In this document: piece after piece, positions 46,001 to 52,377 of the stretch
How the letters are laid out: each line of letters starts with the position of its first letter
Numbering within the stretch: position 1 is the first letter of the stretch
DNA from: Pedococcus aerophilus
Lineage (GTDB): Bacteria; Actinomycetota; Actinomycetes; Actinomycetales; Dermatophilaceae
NCBI RefSeq assembly: GCF_039532215.1
Contig: NZ_BAAARN010000001.1
Coordinates: forward strand, 621,036 to 685,035
Direction: 5' to 3'
DNA: 64,000 nt
Program-made: the position numbers and the translations under genes
The notes under the pieces: generated by a model
What the model was told of the DNA's origin: nothing
The model's database searches: none
The model's input: the letters and a program-made list of their open reading frames with translations, nothing else

Positions 46001-47219
46001 TGAGGAAGTAGGTGGGGTAGCCCAGCTCGGCGATGACCTTGAGCTCCTCGGTGAGCCGGCGCTCGACCGCAGCGAACTCCTTCTCCCCCACTCCCGGGTA
46101 GCGGGTCGCGACAGCCGCGCGGCAGCGCTCCTCCAACCTCGCCTGCGGGCTCTCCCCGGGCCCGATCCCCAGCGTGTGCGGCTCCGGGAGCTGCACCGAA
46201 CCGATGCCCAGGTCGTGCCGGGCGTTCTGCGCGCAGCCCAACCCCAGCGCCAGGGTGCGCCGGAGCAGCTCGTCGGCGCGACCGCGCTCGCCGCCGGTGA
46301 CGTCGAGCGCGATGGAGTACATCGTCGGGGTGGCGGCGAGGTGGGCGGCATCGGTGACCCGGTCGAGGTGACGGGTGTCGAGGGCGACGAGGCGGCGGGC
46401 CGCGTCGAGCAGGTCGACCACGGCCGACTCCCCCGGGTCGACGTGGCGCACCGCGGCGGTGAGCACCGCGGGCACCCCCTGCTCGTCGGCCAGGCCGAGC
46501 ATCCGACGGGCGTGCCCACGCGAGGCCGGGGTGCCCTCGGGCCCGCCGTGGCAGACCACCTCGAGGACGACCGCGCCCTCGGGCAGCCGTCGGCGCCAGG
46601 CGTCGAGCAGGACCCGCGCGCGGTCGACGCGCTTGGCCAGCAGGGCCCGGCCCACGTCGGAGTCGGGTCCGAGCAGGACGACCAGCGGGCTGGCGTGGTC
46701 ACGGCTGGACCTGCGGTCGCCACCGCGCCAGCACCCGGCGGCGACGACGGCGGCCGAGGTCACCGGGACGCCCCGCTCCCCGCGCAGGTGGGTCTCGGTC
46801 ACCAAGCGGCACAACGCCGCCCAGCCGACTCCGTCCGGCACGCCGGCCGCCCGCCCCCGGGCCAGCACCGTGACCCGCGGGTGGCGGGGATCGCGGTCCG
46901 CGCCGCCCCGGGCCGGGATCCGCGGCGACCGGACGGCACCGGAGCCACCTCGAGGTCCACCGTCATCGTCGCCGGGGGCGTCCGGCCCCACGGCGAGGTC
47001 GACCCCGAGGACCGGGGCGATCCCGGCCGCGCTTGCCGCCTGGACGAAGCGGACCGCGCCGTAGAGACCGTCGCGGTCGGTCAGTGCGAGGATCGGCTGC
47101 CGGTGCTGGGCGGCGCGCTCGACGAGGGCCTCCGGGGTGGAGGTGCCGTAACGCATCGAGAACCCCGAGGCGACGTGCAGGTGCACGAACTCCGTCGCCG
47201 CACCGGGGACGGCGCTCAT
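43065..47219 (-). CDS. dnaE2: error-prone DNA polymerase DnaE2 (ImuC)
   Basis: 1384 residues, longer than the usual 1050-1180. PHP domain first (HLHVASGFSMRYGTSTPEAL), then the C-family palm with catalytic PDIDIDVESARR (about residues 458-469), fingers with the LDVLGIRMQSAM and GCFQIESPGQRELI motifs, and a C-terminal OB fold. Two inserts explain the size: about 45 Gly/Arg/Asp-rich residues in the PHP domain and about 80 Gly/Ser/Asp residues at roughly 976-1055, encoded partly by a 12-bp tandem repeat. ATG 47219 overlaps the HEPN stop as ATGA. Confidence 0.95.
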   Translation of the reverse strand: MSAVPGAATEFVHLHVASGFSMRYGTSTPEALVERAAQHRQPILALTDRDGLYGAVRFVQAASAAGIAPVLGVDLAVGPDAPGDDDGGPRGGSGAVRSPRIPARGGADRDPRHPRVTVLARGRAAGVPDGVGWAALCRLVTETHLRGERGVPVTSAAVVAAGCWRGGDRRSSRDHASPLVVLLGPDSDVGRALLAKRVDRARVLLDAWRRRLPEGAVVLEVVCHGGPEGTPASRGHARRMLGLADEQGVPAVLTAAVRHVDPGESAVVDLLDAARRLVALDTRHLDRVTDAAHLAATPTMYSIALDVTGGERGRADELLRRTLALGLGCAQNARHDLGIGSVQLPEPHTLGIGPGESPQARLEERCRAAVATRYPGVGEKEFAAVERRLTEELKVIAELGYPTYFLTVAEVVDLIRGMGVRVAARGSGAGSLVNYLLGISGVDPIRYNLLMERFCSPLRAELPDIDIDVESARRTEVYERILDRFGGERVTCVSMMDTYKVRHAIRDVGAALGLPPSEIDEIAKAFPHIRARDARSAIAELPELRSRGLDSPRMRVLFDLVERLDGLPRHIALHPCGVVLSNGRLLDRTPVEASWLGFPMSQFDKDDVEALGLLKLDVLGIRMQSAMAHAVQEVQRVDGVEVDLDDQRQVPLDDEATFRLIRTAHTLGCFQIESPGQRELIGKFGPERFEDLVIDISLFRPGPVKSDMITPFLEARHGWKEVSYLHPTLIEALRETEGVVVFHEQVLMIVAETTGVSLAQADEVRRTLGTPRGQVEIEAWWRPAALARGYSPADVDRIWAVLKAFASFGFCKAHAAAFALPTYHSAWLKTHHPAAFLSGVLTHDPGMYPKRLILDDARSLGIAVLGLDVNASTGAYRVERLDDLATDPQVQDFDEPSWGWSVPEPAHPDLPDARGYGIRLSLADVRGISDAEVARIVAGQPYAGLADFWHRAHVSRPVAERLVLAGGFDSLYGMGSLGGPGGAPRPGGSGWGTRPGARSGDDSGDDSGDGSGDGSNHGSGDRSGSGSSTGSTSGGGVLGSRGMGSGGLGRRGRTTRRDLLLHVAELDRYGRALDRSAKRAAPRRGRGGRGIPVGGRSPDAGVSDGSGVRALAAGQSQAALPVTAASEQPTQLTLDLGDRPELTSGTGLPELTGPERVRAELDILGLDASAHVVDFYAPLLEALGVTRSRDLLRSRSRSTVWVCGVKVATQTPPIRSGRRVVFLTLDDSTGPVDATFFEDVQGPYAATVFHSWMMLVRGVVRRTGPRGISLRATGAWELTPLWEAWTRGGIEAVHAAMEDSERSATEQAEAAEEVQRAAGPGGRRVLVHASGFKQSPYADIKPAGGDVRGSRALAQGAEVPDDSGMGRLAAPRKLWHSSPGSSGH
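44181..44228. repeat. 12-bp tandem repeat inside dnaE2
   Basis: Four near-identical 12-bp units (44181-44192, 44193-44204, 44205-44216, 44217-44228; consensus [ag]tcgccggag[tc]c). They encode a Ser-Gly-Asp-Asp-type repeat on the minus strand and lie in the low-complexity linker of DnaE2. Copy number could vary by slippage. Confidence 0.8.
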
Positions 47220-47680
47220 GGCGCGGCGCGGGTCGGGACGGGTCCACCGGCGAGCGCGGTGGGCACGAGCACCTCGTCGTGCCCACCGGGGTGCACGGGC
47301 AGCCCGAGGCTGCGGCAGACCAGGTCGAGGAACACCTCGGCCTGGCGGATCAGGTCGTCGGCCTCACGGGCGCTGTGGGGCAGGCTGCGGCGGGCCGCGA
47401 CGAGCTCGAAGAACTCGGCCCACTCCGCGAGCTCGGGAGCGACCGTCGGCAGCAGCTCCCACAGCGAGCGCGGACCGCAGTGGCCGTCGGGGGTGGCCCG
47501 AGCCGCCACCAGGGCGGCGGCAGCACGCAGCGCACCGAGCTGGGCCTGCAGGTAGCGCTGGGACACCTCCTGGGTCTGGCAGGCCTCGAGCAGGGAGTGC
47601 CGGGACCGGTCGAGCAGGTCGAGGCTCGCTCCGGCGCTGCGCGTGGTGCCGACCGCGGACGTGATCGTCATGGCAGTCAT
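47216..47680 (-). CDS. HEPN domain protein, SAV_6107 family
   Basis: 154 residues, mostly helical. It fits the SAV_6107-type HEPN domain seen with dnaE2 in actinobacteria. R97-x4-H102 (RRSLPH) matches the R-x4-6-H catalytic motif of HEPN RNases, so RNase activity is possible but unproven. ATG 47680 lies 1 nt after the DUF6504 stop; a second ATG at 47671 is possible. The frame beyond 47680 is a shadow of DUF6504. Second gene of the SOS operon. Confidence 0.8.
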   Translation of the reverse strand: MTAMTITSAVGTTRSAGASLDLLDRSRHSLLEACQTQEVSQRYLQAQLGALRAAAALVAARATPDGHCGPRSLWELLPTVAPELAEWAEFFELVAARRSLPHSAREADDLIRQAEVFLDLVCRSLGLPVHPGGHDEVLVPTALAGGPVPTRAAP

Positions 47681-47681
47681 G

Positions 47682-48074
47682 TCAGTCCGCCACCCGCAGC
47701 AGGCGCCAGCGCAGGCCGAGGTCCTGGTGGTCGGCGCCGAGGTCGTAGACCCCGACGGCGGCGCAGCGTCCGGCACTGGCCTCCACCCGCCACACCTGGC
47801 GCTCCCGGGCGGCGGCGAGGACGTCGCCGCTGCCCTGCTCACGTGCTTCGCGCCACCAGGGTCGGCGCTCCTGCCAGCGGTCGAGGACGGCCCGCACGAC
47901 ATAGAGCCGACCGCGCCACACGAAGGCCTCGGGCTCGGGGACGGCGGGACCACCCTGGCCGGGATCCCCCGCGGTGGCACCGCCCTGGACGGGACCGCCC
48001 GGGGTGGCAGCGATGCCAACGGCACCGACTGCCTGTTGGCGGACCTCGATGGGTTCTTCGTACTGGCGCACCAC
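47682..48074 (-). CDS. DUF6504 family protein
   Basis: A 130-residue soluble protein (VVRQYEEPIEVRQQ... PEAFVWRGRLYVVRAVLDRWQERRPWWRE ... WRLLRVAD) of the DUF6504 family. In other actinobacteria it lies near imuB/dnaE2; its function is unknown. The first of two GTG codons (48074) has AGGAGG 7 nt upstream. The mature family core includes the invariant WRGRLY and WWR segments. A 15-residue Gly/Pro stretch separates the N-terminal strand from the rest. First gene after the LexA box. Confidence 0.82.
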   Translation of the reverse strand: MVRQYEEPIEVRQQAVGAVGIAATPGGPVQGGATAGDPGQGGPAVPEPEAFVWRGRLYVVRAVLDRWQERRPWWREAREQGSGDVLAAARERQVWRVEASAGRCAAVGVYDLGADHQDLGLRWRLLRVAD

Positions 48075-48238
48075 GAGCAGGCCTCCTTCGTCACGGCAGG
48101 ATGAGATGGTGTGGCTCTGGCCCTGCAGGGGCGGGGTCGAGGCGCCCGCTGCGGGCCAGAGCCCCACGGTGGTCCTTGGCGCGGGCTGCAGGTGGCGGGA
48201 GTCGTCCGCCCTGCTGCGCCCCACCCTTCGATGGAACC

Positions 48239-48256
48239 TTCGAACAGATGTTCGAA
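48239..48256 (-). promoter_or_regulatory. Perfect LexA (SOS) box of the dnaE2-dinB operon
   Basis: TTCGAACAGATGTTCGAA contains the actinobacterial SOS box TCGAAC-N4-GTTCGA with all consensus bases. It lies 165 bp upstream of the DUF6504 start. A possible TTGACG -35 lies on the minus strand at 48289-48294, so LexA would sit just downstream of or over the -10/start region. This makes damage induction of DUF6504-HEPN-dnaE2-methyltransferase-dinB likely. The divergent YbaK gene starts 125 bp away. Confidence 0.9.
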
Positions 48257-48368
48257 TAGAAGAACCGTACACCCGGCCTCGGACAGCGCGTCAAGGCCGA
48301 TCGGCGCGTCGGCGCACCCGGGCGCGTCGGCACCGGGCGCAGCGCTGGTGGCTGTCGGCCACCCGCCC

Positions 48369-48374
48369 TAGGCT
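48369..48374 (+). promoter_or_regulatory. Putative leaderless -10 of the YbaK gene
   Basis: TAGGCT ends 6 nt before the ATG. It supports the choice of the long N-terminus. Confidence 0.45.
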
Positions 48375-48380
48375 CCGGAC

Positions 48381-49064
48381 ATGAGCCCGCTCGAGCCGGT
48401 GGCTCCCACCCCCGCGGACACCCCCGCGACCATGCCTGCGATCACGCCCGAGACGACACCAGCAACCACACCCGCGAGCATCTCCGCGAGCATCCCCGCG
48501 ACCACCCCGGCTTCGACCTCTGCACCCCCGGCGGCGACCTCTGCGACCACACCCGCCACCGGCCCCGGTCGCGACCTCACCGGGCACCCCGCCGTCCAGC
48601 GCGTGCTGGCCACCCTCGCCGTGCACAGCGTGGAGCCAGAGCTCCTCAGCCTGCCCGACGCCGTCCGCACCGCTGCCGCCGCCGCTGCGGCGATCGGGGT
48701 GACCCCGGCCGAGATCGCCAACTCCCTGATCTTCCGCGCGCACGACGAGCAGGGCACGATCACCCCGCTGCTCGTCCTCACCTCCGGCGCCCACCAGGTC
48801 GACCTCGTCAAGATCGCCGACCTCCTCGACGGTGTCGACCACGTCGACCGGGCCGACGCCGACTTCGTCAGGGCCGCCACCGGCTTCGCCATCGGCGGGG
48901 TCGCCCCTGTCGGCCACCCCGAGCCGATCCGGACCATCGTCGACGTCTCACTGAGCCGCTACCGCCACGTCTGGGCCGCGGCAGGCCACAGCCACACCGT
49001 CTACCGCACCACCTACGAAGAGCTCCTGCGCGTCACTGCCGGGCACGCCATCGAAGTGGCCTGA
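48381..49064 (+). CDS. YbaK/EbsC family protein (aminoacyl-tRNA deacylase) with Thr/Pro/Ala-repeat N-terminus
   Basis: 227 residues. From about residue 65 it is a YbaK/ProX-type domain (HPAVQRVLATLAVHSVE, then IGVTPAEIANSLIFRAHD and ATGFAIGGVAPVGHP), which deacylates mischarged tRNA. The first 60 residues are an unusual run of TPATTPAS/ISASIPAT-like repeats. TAGGCT lies 6 nt before ATG 48381 with no SD, so the mRNA may be leaderless and this start is plausible; if wrong, the repeat would be non-coding. Divergent from the SOS operon. Confidence 0.82.
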   Translation: MSPLEPVAPTPADTPATMPAITPETTPATTPASISASIPATTPASTSAPPAATSATTPATGPGRDLTGHPAVQRVLATLAVHSVEPELLSLPDAVRTAAAAAAAIGVTPAEIANSLIFRAHDEQGTITPLLVLTSGAHQVDLVKIADLLDGVDHVDRADADFVRAATGFAIGGVAPVGHPEPIRTIVDVSLSRYRHVWAAAGHSHTVYRTTYEELLRVTAGHAIEVA

Positions 49065-49085
49065 CCGCGCACTCGGGACGGAGAC

Positions 49086-49475
49086 TCAGGTCCGGTGCGC
49101 CTCGTGGATGCACAGGACGTTCCCGTCGGGGTCGACGAACCACGCGGCCCGCTCCCCCGCGAGGTCCGCGATGTGGCCCTCGGTCTGCAACCCCGGCAGG
49201 TCGTAGTCCTCGAAGACCACACCCCGCCCCTCGAGCTCGGTGATCTCGGCGGCGACGTCCGGCACCTCCCAGGTCAGGGCGGTGCTCGGGTTCTGTGAAC
49301 CACCCTCCCTCGGCAGCAGCATGAGGACCGTCCCGCCGCTGAGCTCGTACATCAGACTGCCCTCGGCGTTCGTCCCCTGGAACGGCAGGCCCAGCCGGTC
49401 GGAGTAGAACTCCTTCGCGCGATCGATGTCCGTCACGGGGAGCATCGTCGCTACTGCACTCATGGCCAGTGACAT
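49086..49475 (-). CDS. VOC family protein (glyoxalase/bleomycin resistance fold)
   Basis: 129 residues with the paired beta-alpha-beta-beta-beta modules of the VOC fold: TDIDRAKEFYSDRLGLPF at the start and WFVDPDGNVLCIHE at the end, where the C-terminal metal-binding Glu lies. The substrate is unknown. ATG 49475 has GGAGG 8 nt upstream and gives MSLAMSAVATM; the frame further up is not needed. It is divergent from the HAD hydrolase gene. Confidence 0.85.
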   Translation of the reverse strand: MSLAMSAVATMLPVTDIDRAKEFYSDRLGLPFQGTNAEGSLMYELSGGTVLMLLPREGGSQNPSTALTWEVPDVAAEITELEGRGVVFEDYDLPGLQTEGHIADLAGERAAWFVDPDGNVLCIHEAHRT

Positions 49476-49561
49476 CACCAGCACCTCCTTCAGGCACCCT
49501 CCAGCCTCCTCCCCGTCCGCGCCCTGGCGATCCACCAAAGTGGTGATCGCTCTGCGCCAGA

Positions 49562-50380
49562 ATGGGCGACATGACCAGACCCAGGCCCGTCGAGTGCTGG
49601 CTCACCGACATGGACGGCGTGCTCGTCCACGAGGAGAGCGCGATCCCAGGGGCCGCCGAGTTCCTCGCCGCCCTCACCGAGCACGGGCGGCGGTTCCTCG
49701 TCCTGACGAACAACTCGATCTTCACGCCGCGGGACCTGCGCGCCCGCCTGCTGGCGAGCGGGATCGACGTGCCGGAGGAGTCGATCTGGACCTCGGCGCT
49801 GGCCACCGCGCAGTTCCTCGACGACCAGCGGCCCCGCGGCAGCGCGTTCGTCGTGGGCGAGTCCGGCCTGACCACGGCGCTGTACGAGGTCGGCTACACG
49901 ATGACCGAGCGGGACCCCGACTACGTCGTCCTCGGCGAGACCCGCACCTACTCCTTCGAGGCGATCACCAAGGCGATCCGGCTCATCGAGGCCGGGGCGC
50001 GCTTCATCGCCACGAACCCCGACGTCAGCGGCCCCAGCCAGCAGGGCACCCTGCCCGCGACGGGCTCGGTCGCGGCACTCATCACCGCCGCGACGGGTCG
50101 TCAGCCGTACTACATCGGCAAGCCCAACCCGTTGATGATGCGCAGCGCCCTCAACCGGATCGACGCGCACTCGGAGTCGACGGTGATGGTCGGCGACCGC
50201 ATGGACACCGACGTCATCAGCGGCCTCGAGGCGGGGTTGCGCACCATCCTCGTGATGACGGGCTCGACGCGACCGCACCAGGTCGACCAGTTCCCCTACC
50301 AGCCGACGCGCGTCGTCGACTCGGTCGCCGACATCGTCCCGCTCGTCGCCGAGCTGCGCCCGCTGGACGGACCGTCCTAG
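49562..50380 (+). CDS. HAD-IIA family hydrolase (NagD-like)
   Basis: 272 residues. HAD motif I is [10 protein letters not shown] (nucleophile and acid/base Asp), motif II LTNNSI, motif III Lys in [11 protein letters not shown] and motif [11 protein letters not shown]. The large C2 cap between motifs II and III marks the IIA (NagD/PGP) group, which dephosphorylates small sugar or nucleotide phosphates; the substrate is unknown. It may start at 49562 or at the ATG at 49571. The stop codon lies in a 16-bp tandem repeat. Confidence 0.9.
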   Translation: MGDMTRPRPVECWLTDMDGVLVHEESAIPGAAEFLAALTEHGRRFLVLTNNSIFTPRDLRARLLASGIDVPEESIWTSALATAQFLDDQRPRGSAFVVGESGLTTALYEVGYTMTERDPDYVVLGETRTYSFEAITKAIRLIEAGARFIATNPDVSGPSQQGTLPATGSVAALITAATGRQPYYIGKPNPLMMRSALNRIDAHSESTVMVGDRMDTDVISGLEAGLRTILVMTGSTRPHQVDQFPYQPTRVVDSVADIVPLVAELRPLDGPS

Positions 50381-50432
50381 CGACGGACCGTCCCAGCGAG
50401 AGACCGTCCCAGCGAGAGACCGTCCCAGCGAC
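50369..50432. repeat. Four tandem copies of a 16-bp unit spanning a stop codon
   Basis: Units 50369-50384, 50385-50400, 50401-50416 and 50417-50432 share [ag]gaccgtccCagcga[cg]. The first unit holds the last sense codons and the TAG (50378-50380) of the HAD gene, where C became T. The array ends 8 bp before the convergent arsR stop. It is a variable-number repeat candidate and could also form terminator-like structures. Confidence 0.85.
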
Positions 50433-50440
50433 GTCCGCCC

Positions 50441-50755
50441 TCAGCGCGGGCCGAGCACGCTGTCGAGCAGCCCTGGGAACGCCGCGTCCACCTCGGTGCG
50501 GCGCAGCGACACGAGCCGCTGGCGACCGTGCGGCTCGTTGCGGATGAGCCCGGCCTCACGCAGCACCTTCATGAGGTGCGACTTGGTCGACTTGGGCAGC
50601 GCCGGGTTGGTCGCCCCGCACTGGGCCATCTCGAGGGGTCCGTCAGCGAGGTCCCGCACGATCTGGAGCCGGGCCGGGTCGCTCAGGGCGAAGAGGACAT
50701 CGGTGAGGGCCACGTCCTCGAGGTCGGGGTGCACGAGCTCCGGCGTTCCACTCAT
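50441..50755 (-). CDS. ArsR/SmtB-family transcriptional regulator
   Basis: 104 residues of winged helix: LFALSDPARLQIVRDLADG (helices 1-2), then the recognition helix STKSHLMKVLREAGLI and the wing NEPHGRQRLVSLR. The single Cys (MAQCGATN) and the lack of an ELCVCD site argue against classical arsenic/cadmium sensing. ATG 50755 follows TATTGT by 6 nt and no SD is seen. It is divergent from the MFS gene and both probably respond to it through the twin operators at 50757 and 50813. Confidence 0.88.
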   Translation of the reverse strand: MSGTPELVHPDLEDVALTDVLFALSDPARLQIVRDLADGPLEMAQCGATNPALPKSTKSHLMKVLREAGLIRNEPHGRQRLVSLRRTEVDAAFPGLLDSVLGPR

Positions 50756-50756
50756 G

Positions 50757-50774
50757 GTTCGACAATACTCGAAC
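50757..50774. promoter_or_regulatory. ArsR operator candidate A
   Basis: GTTCGACAATACTCGAAC is an 18-bp dyad (GTTCGA arms) 2 nt upstream of the arsR start, overlapping its TATTGT -10. It matches operator B at 50813-50830 in the outer 6 bp on each side. Confidence 0.7.
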
Positions 50775-50812
50775 TGATTCGCCCCAGCGGGAATGCCCCA
50801 CCTCTCGGCACC

Positions 50813-50830
50813 GTTCGACAAATGTCGAAC
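50813..50830. promoter_or_regulatory. ArsR operator candidate B
   Basis: GTTCGACAAATGTCGAAC is an 18-bp dyad with 7-bp arms, 36 bp upstream of the MFS start. Operators A and B are 56 bp apart, about five helical turns, so both could be on the same face. It resembles a LexA box (TCGAAC-N4-GTTCGA) only in its half-site words, in inverted order. Confidence 0.7.
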
Positions 50831-50865
50831 CATTGTCCGCGAGCGTCCCCCGAGAGGTAGCCGTC

Positions 50866-52152
50866 ATGGCCGAGCGCACCACCCCCAGCACGCTCCCGCC
50901 CCGAGCGACGCCCACCACCACCACCACCACCACCCCCTCAGCCGAGCCCGCCCCAACCGCCGCGTCGGGACGTCGGCCACGTCGGTTGGCGCGCGGCCCG
51001 GCCTTCGTGACAGCCGTCGGCGCCCTCGCCGCCCTCATGGTCGGCGCCAGTGCCCCCTCACCGTTCTACCCGGTGCTCCAGTCGCAGATCGGCTTCTCGG
51101 CCGGCACCATGACGACGATCTTCGGCGTCTACGCCATGACGCTCCTCGTGACCCTGCTCGTCACCGGCTCGCTGTCGGACCACATCGGTCGCCGCCCGGT
51201 GCTGGCCACCGGCTTCGTCGTCCTGGCCGCGAGCACGCTGGGCTTCTGGCACGCCGACGACGTGACGACCCTCCTGGTGTCGCGAGCCGTCCAGGGCATC
51301 GCCGCGGGCCTGCTGATGTCGACGGTGTCAGCGGCGGCGGTCGACCTCGAGCCATCCACCCGCCCCGGCCTGGCCGCGACGGTCAACGGCGTCACCCCGA
51401 TGGCGGGGCTCGCGGTCGGCGCCCTGGTTGCCGGTGCGGCGATCGACTGGTCCCCCGATGCCCTGCCCCTCGTCTTCGGGGCCCTCACCGCGGCCTACCT
51501 CCTCCTCGCCCTCGTGACCCTCGCGCTGCCGGAGACGTCGCCGCGCCACGGCGGCTGGGTGCGCTCGCTGCGTCCCCAGGTCGGCATCCCGGTCACCGCA
51601 CGAAAAGCCTTCAACCTCAGCGCTCCTGCTCTCGTCGCAGGGTGGGCCACCGGTGGCCTCTACCTGTCCCTCGGCGCACCTCTCGTGGCCTCGCTCGGGG
51701 GCCGGGACCACGTCGCCCAGGGCGCGGCGGTCGCGCTCCTCACGGGCGCCGGTGGCCTCAGCTCCTACCTCGCCCGCCGCCGCTCGGCCCGCACCGTCAC
51801 CCTGTACGGCACGACCATGCTCGCCCTCGGCACCGCCCTGACGTTGGTCGCGCTCAACCTCGAGTCGCTGGTCGGCTTCCTGCTCGCCGTGGTGGTCGCC
51901 GGGTCCGGGTTCGGGACGTCGTTCCTGGGCATCATGCGTTCCGTGACGCCGACCGTGGGTCCGGACCAGCGCGGCGAGCTGTTCTCGTCGGTGTTCGTCG
52001 TCAGCTACCTCGCCTTCGGACTGCCTGCTGTCGCAGCGGGATTCGTCGTGCCTCACCTCGGCCTGGAGGCCACCGCGACCGGGTATGGCGTCGCCGTCGC
52101 GGTCCTGTCGGCCGCCGCAGCGCTGCTGCGCAGGTTCACCACCCGCGACTGA
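50866..52152 (+). CDS. MFS transporter, ArsR-linked
   Basis: A 428-residue efflux-type MFS protein: about 12 helices, motif A GSLSDHIGRRPVLATGF after helix 2 and the VSRAVQGIAAGLLMSTVSAA helix 4 region. The N-terminus is Pro/Thr-rich with seven threonines from an ACC repeat (50914-50934). GAGAGG lies 8 nt before ATG 50866. Operator B lies upstream, so ArsR probably represses it; the effector and substrate are not known. Confidence 0.9.
   Translation: MAERTTPSTLPPRATPTTTTTTTPSAEPAPTAASGRRPRRLARGPAFVTAVGALAALMVGASAPSPFYPVLQSQIGFSAGTMTTIFGVYAMTLLVTLLVTGSLSDHIGRRPVLATGFVVLAASTLGFWHADDVTTLLVSRAVQGIAAGLLMSTVSAAAVDLEPSTRPGLAATVNGVTPMAGLAVGALVAGAAIDWSPDALPLVFGALTAAYLLLALVTLALPETSPRHGGWVRSLRPQVGIPVTARKAFNLSAPALVAGWATGGLYLSLGAPLVASLGGRDHVAQGAAVALLTGAGGLSSYLARRRSARTVTLYGTTMLALGTALTLVALNLESLVGFLLAVVVAGSGFGTSFLGIMRSVTPTVGPDQRGELFSSVFVVSYLAFGLPAVAAGFVVPHLGLEATATGYGVAVAVLSAAAALLRRFTTRD
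50914..50934 (+). repeat. ACC trinucleotide repeat (7 copies)
   Basis: Seven perfect ACC repeats encode poly-Thr in the N-terminal tail of the MFS protein. It is the only clean trinucleotide run I see in the window. Confidence 0.85.
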
Positions 52153-52377
52153 GCGCCGTCGGCACCGGTCCGATCTGAGTACGGGTACGGATGCCGGCGT
52201 CCGCTCGGCACCGGCAGGCTCGTCGCGTCGCAGTCGGGGGAATGCGACGGCGCGGGGCACGAACCGCAGGCGCAGTCAGGAGGGGAGGCCGCGTCGGGCT
52301 CGTGCCCCGCGCTCGTCCGTGGTGGAACCATCACCTGCGCAGTCGGTCCGGACCGGACGGTCGGCGCAGGACGAGGT
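52153..52377. other. Intergenic region between MFS and metF genes
   Basis: 225 bp between convergent genes. A 7-bp inverted repeat (52226-52232 with 52243-52249) is a weak terminator for the MFS gene, and GGTCCGGACC (52347-52356) is a small palindrome. A Cys-rich open frame on the minus strand (52053-52334) has no SD and overlaps the MFS gene; I do not call it. Confidence 0.4.

Noticed and set aside
44361-47555. A 1064-codon frame opposite dnaE2
   Set aside because: Antisense shadow of dnaE2.
50813-50830. A second LexA box
   Set aside because: The half-sites GTTCGA...TCGAAC are in inverted order relative to TCGAAC-N4-GTTCGA, and the twin site beside arsR points to ArsR.
52053-52334. A Cys-containing 93-codon frame on the minus strand
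   Set aside because: Overlaps the MFS gene, no SD, no family.
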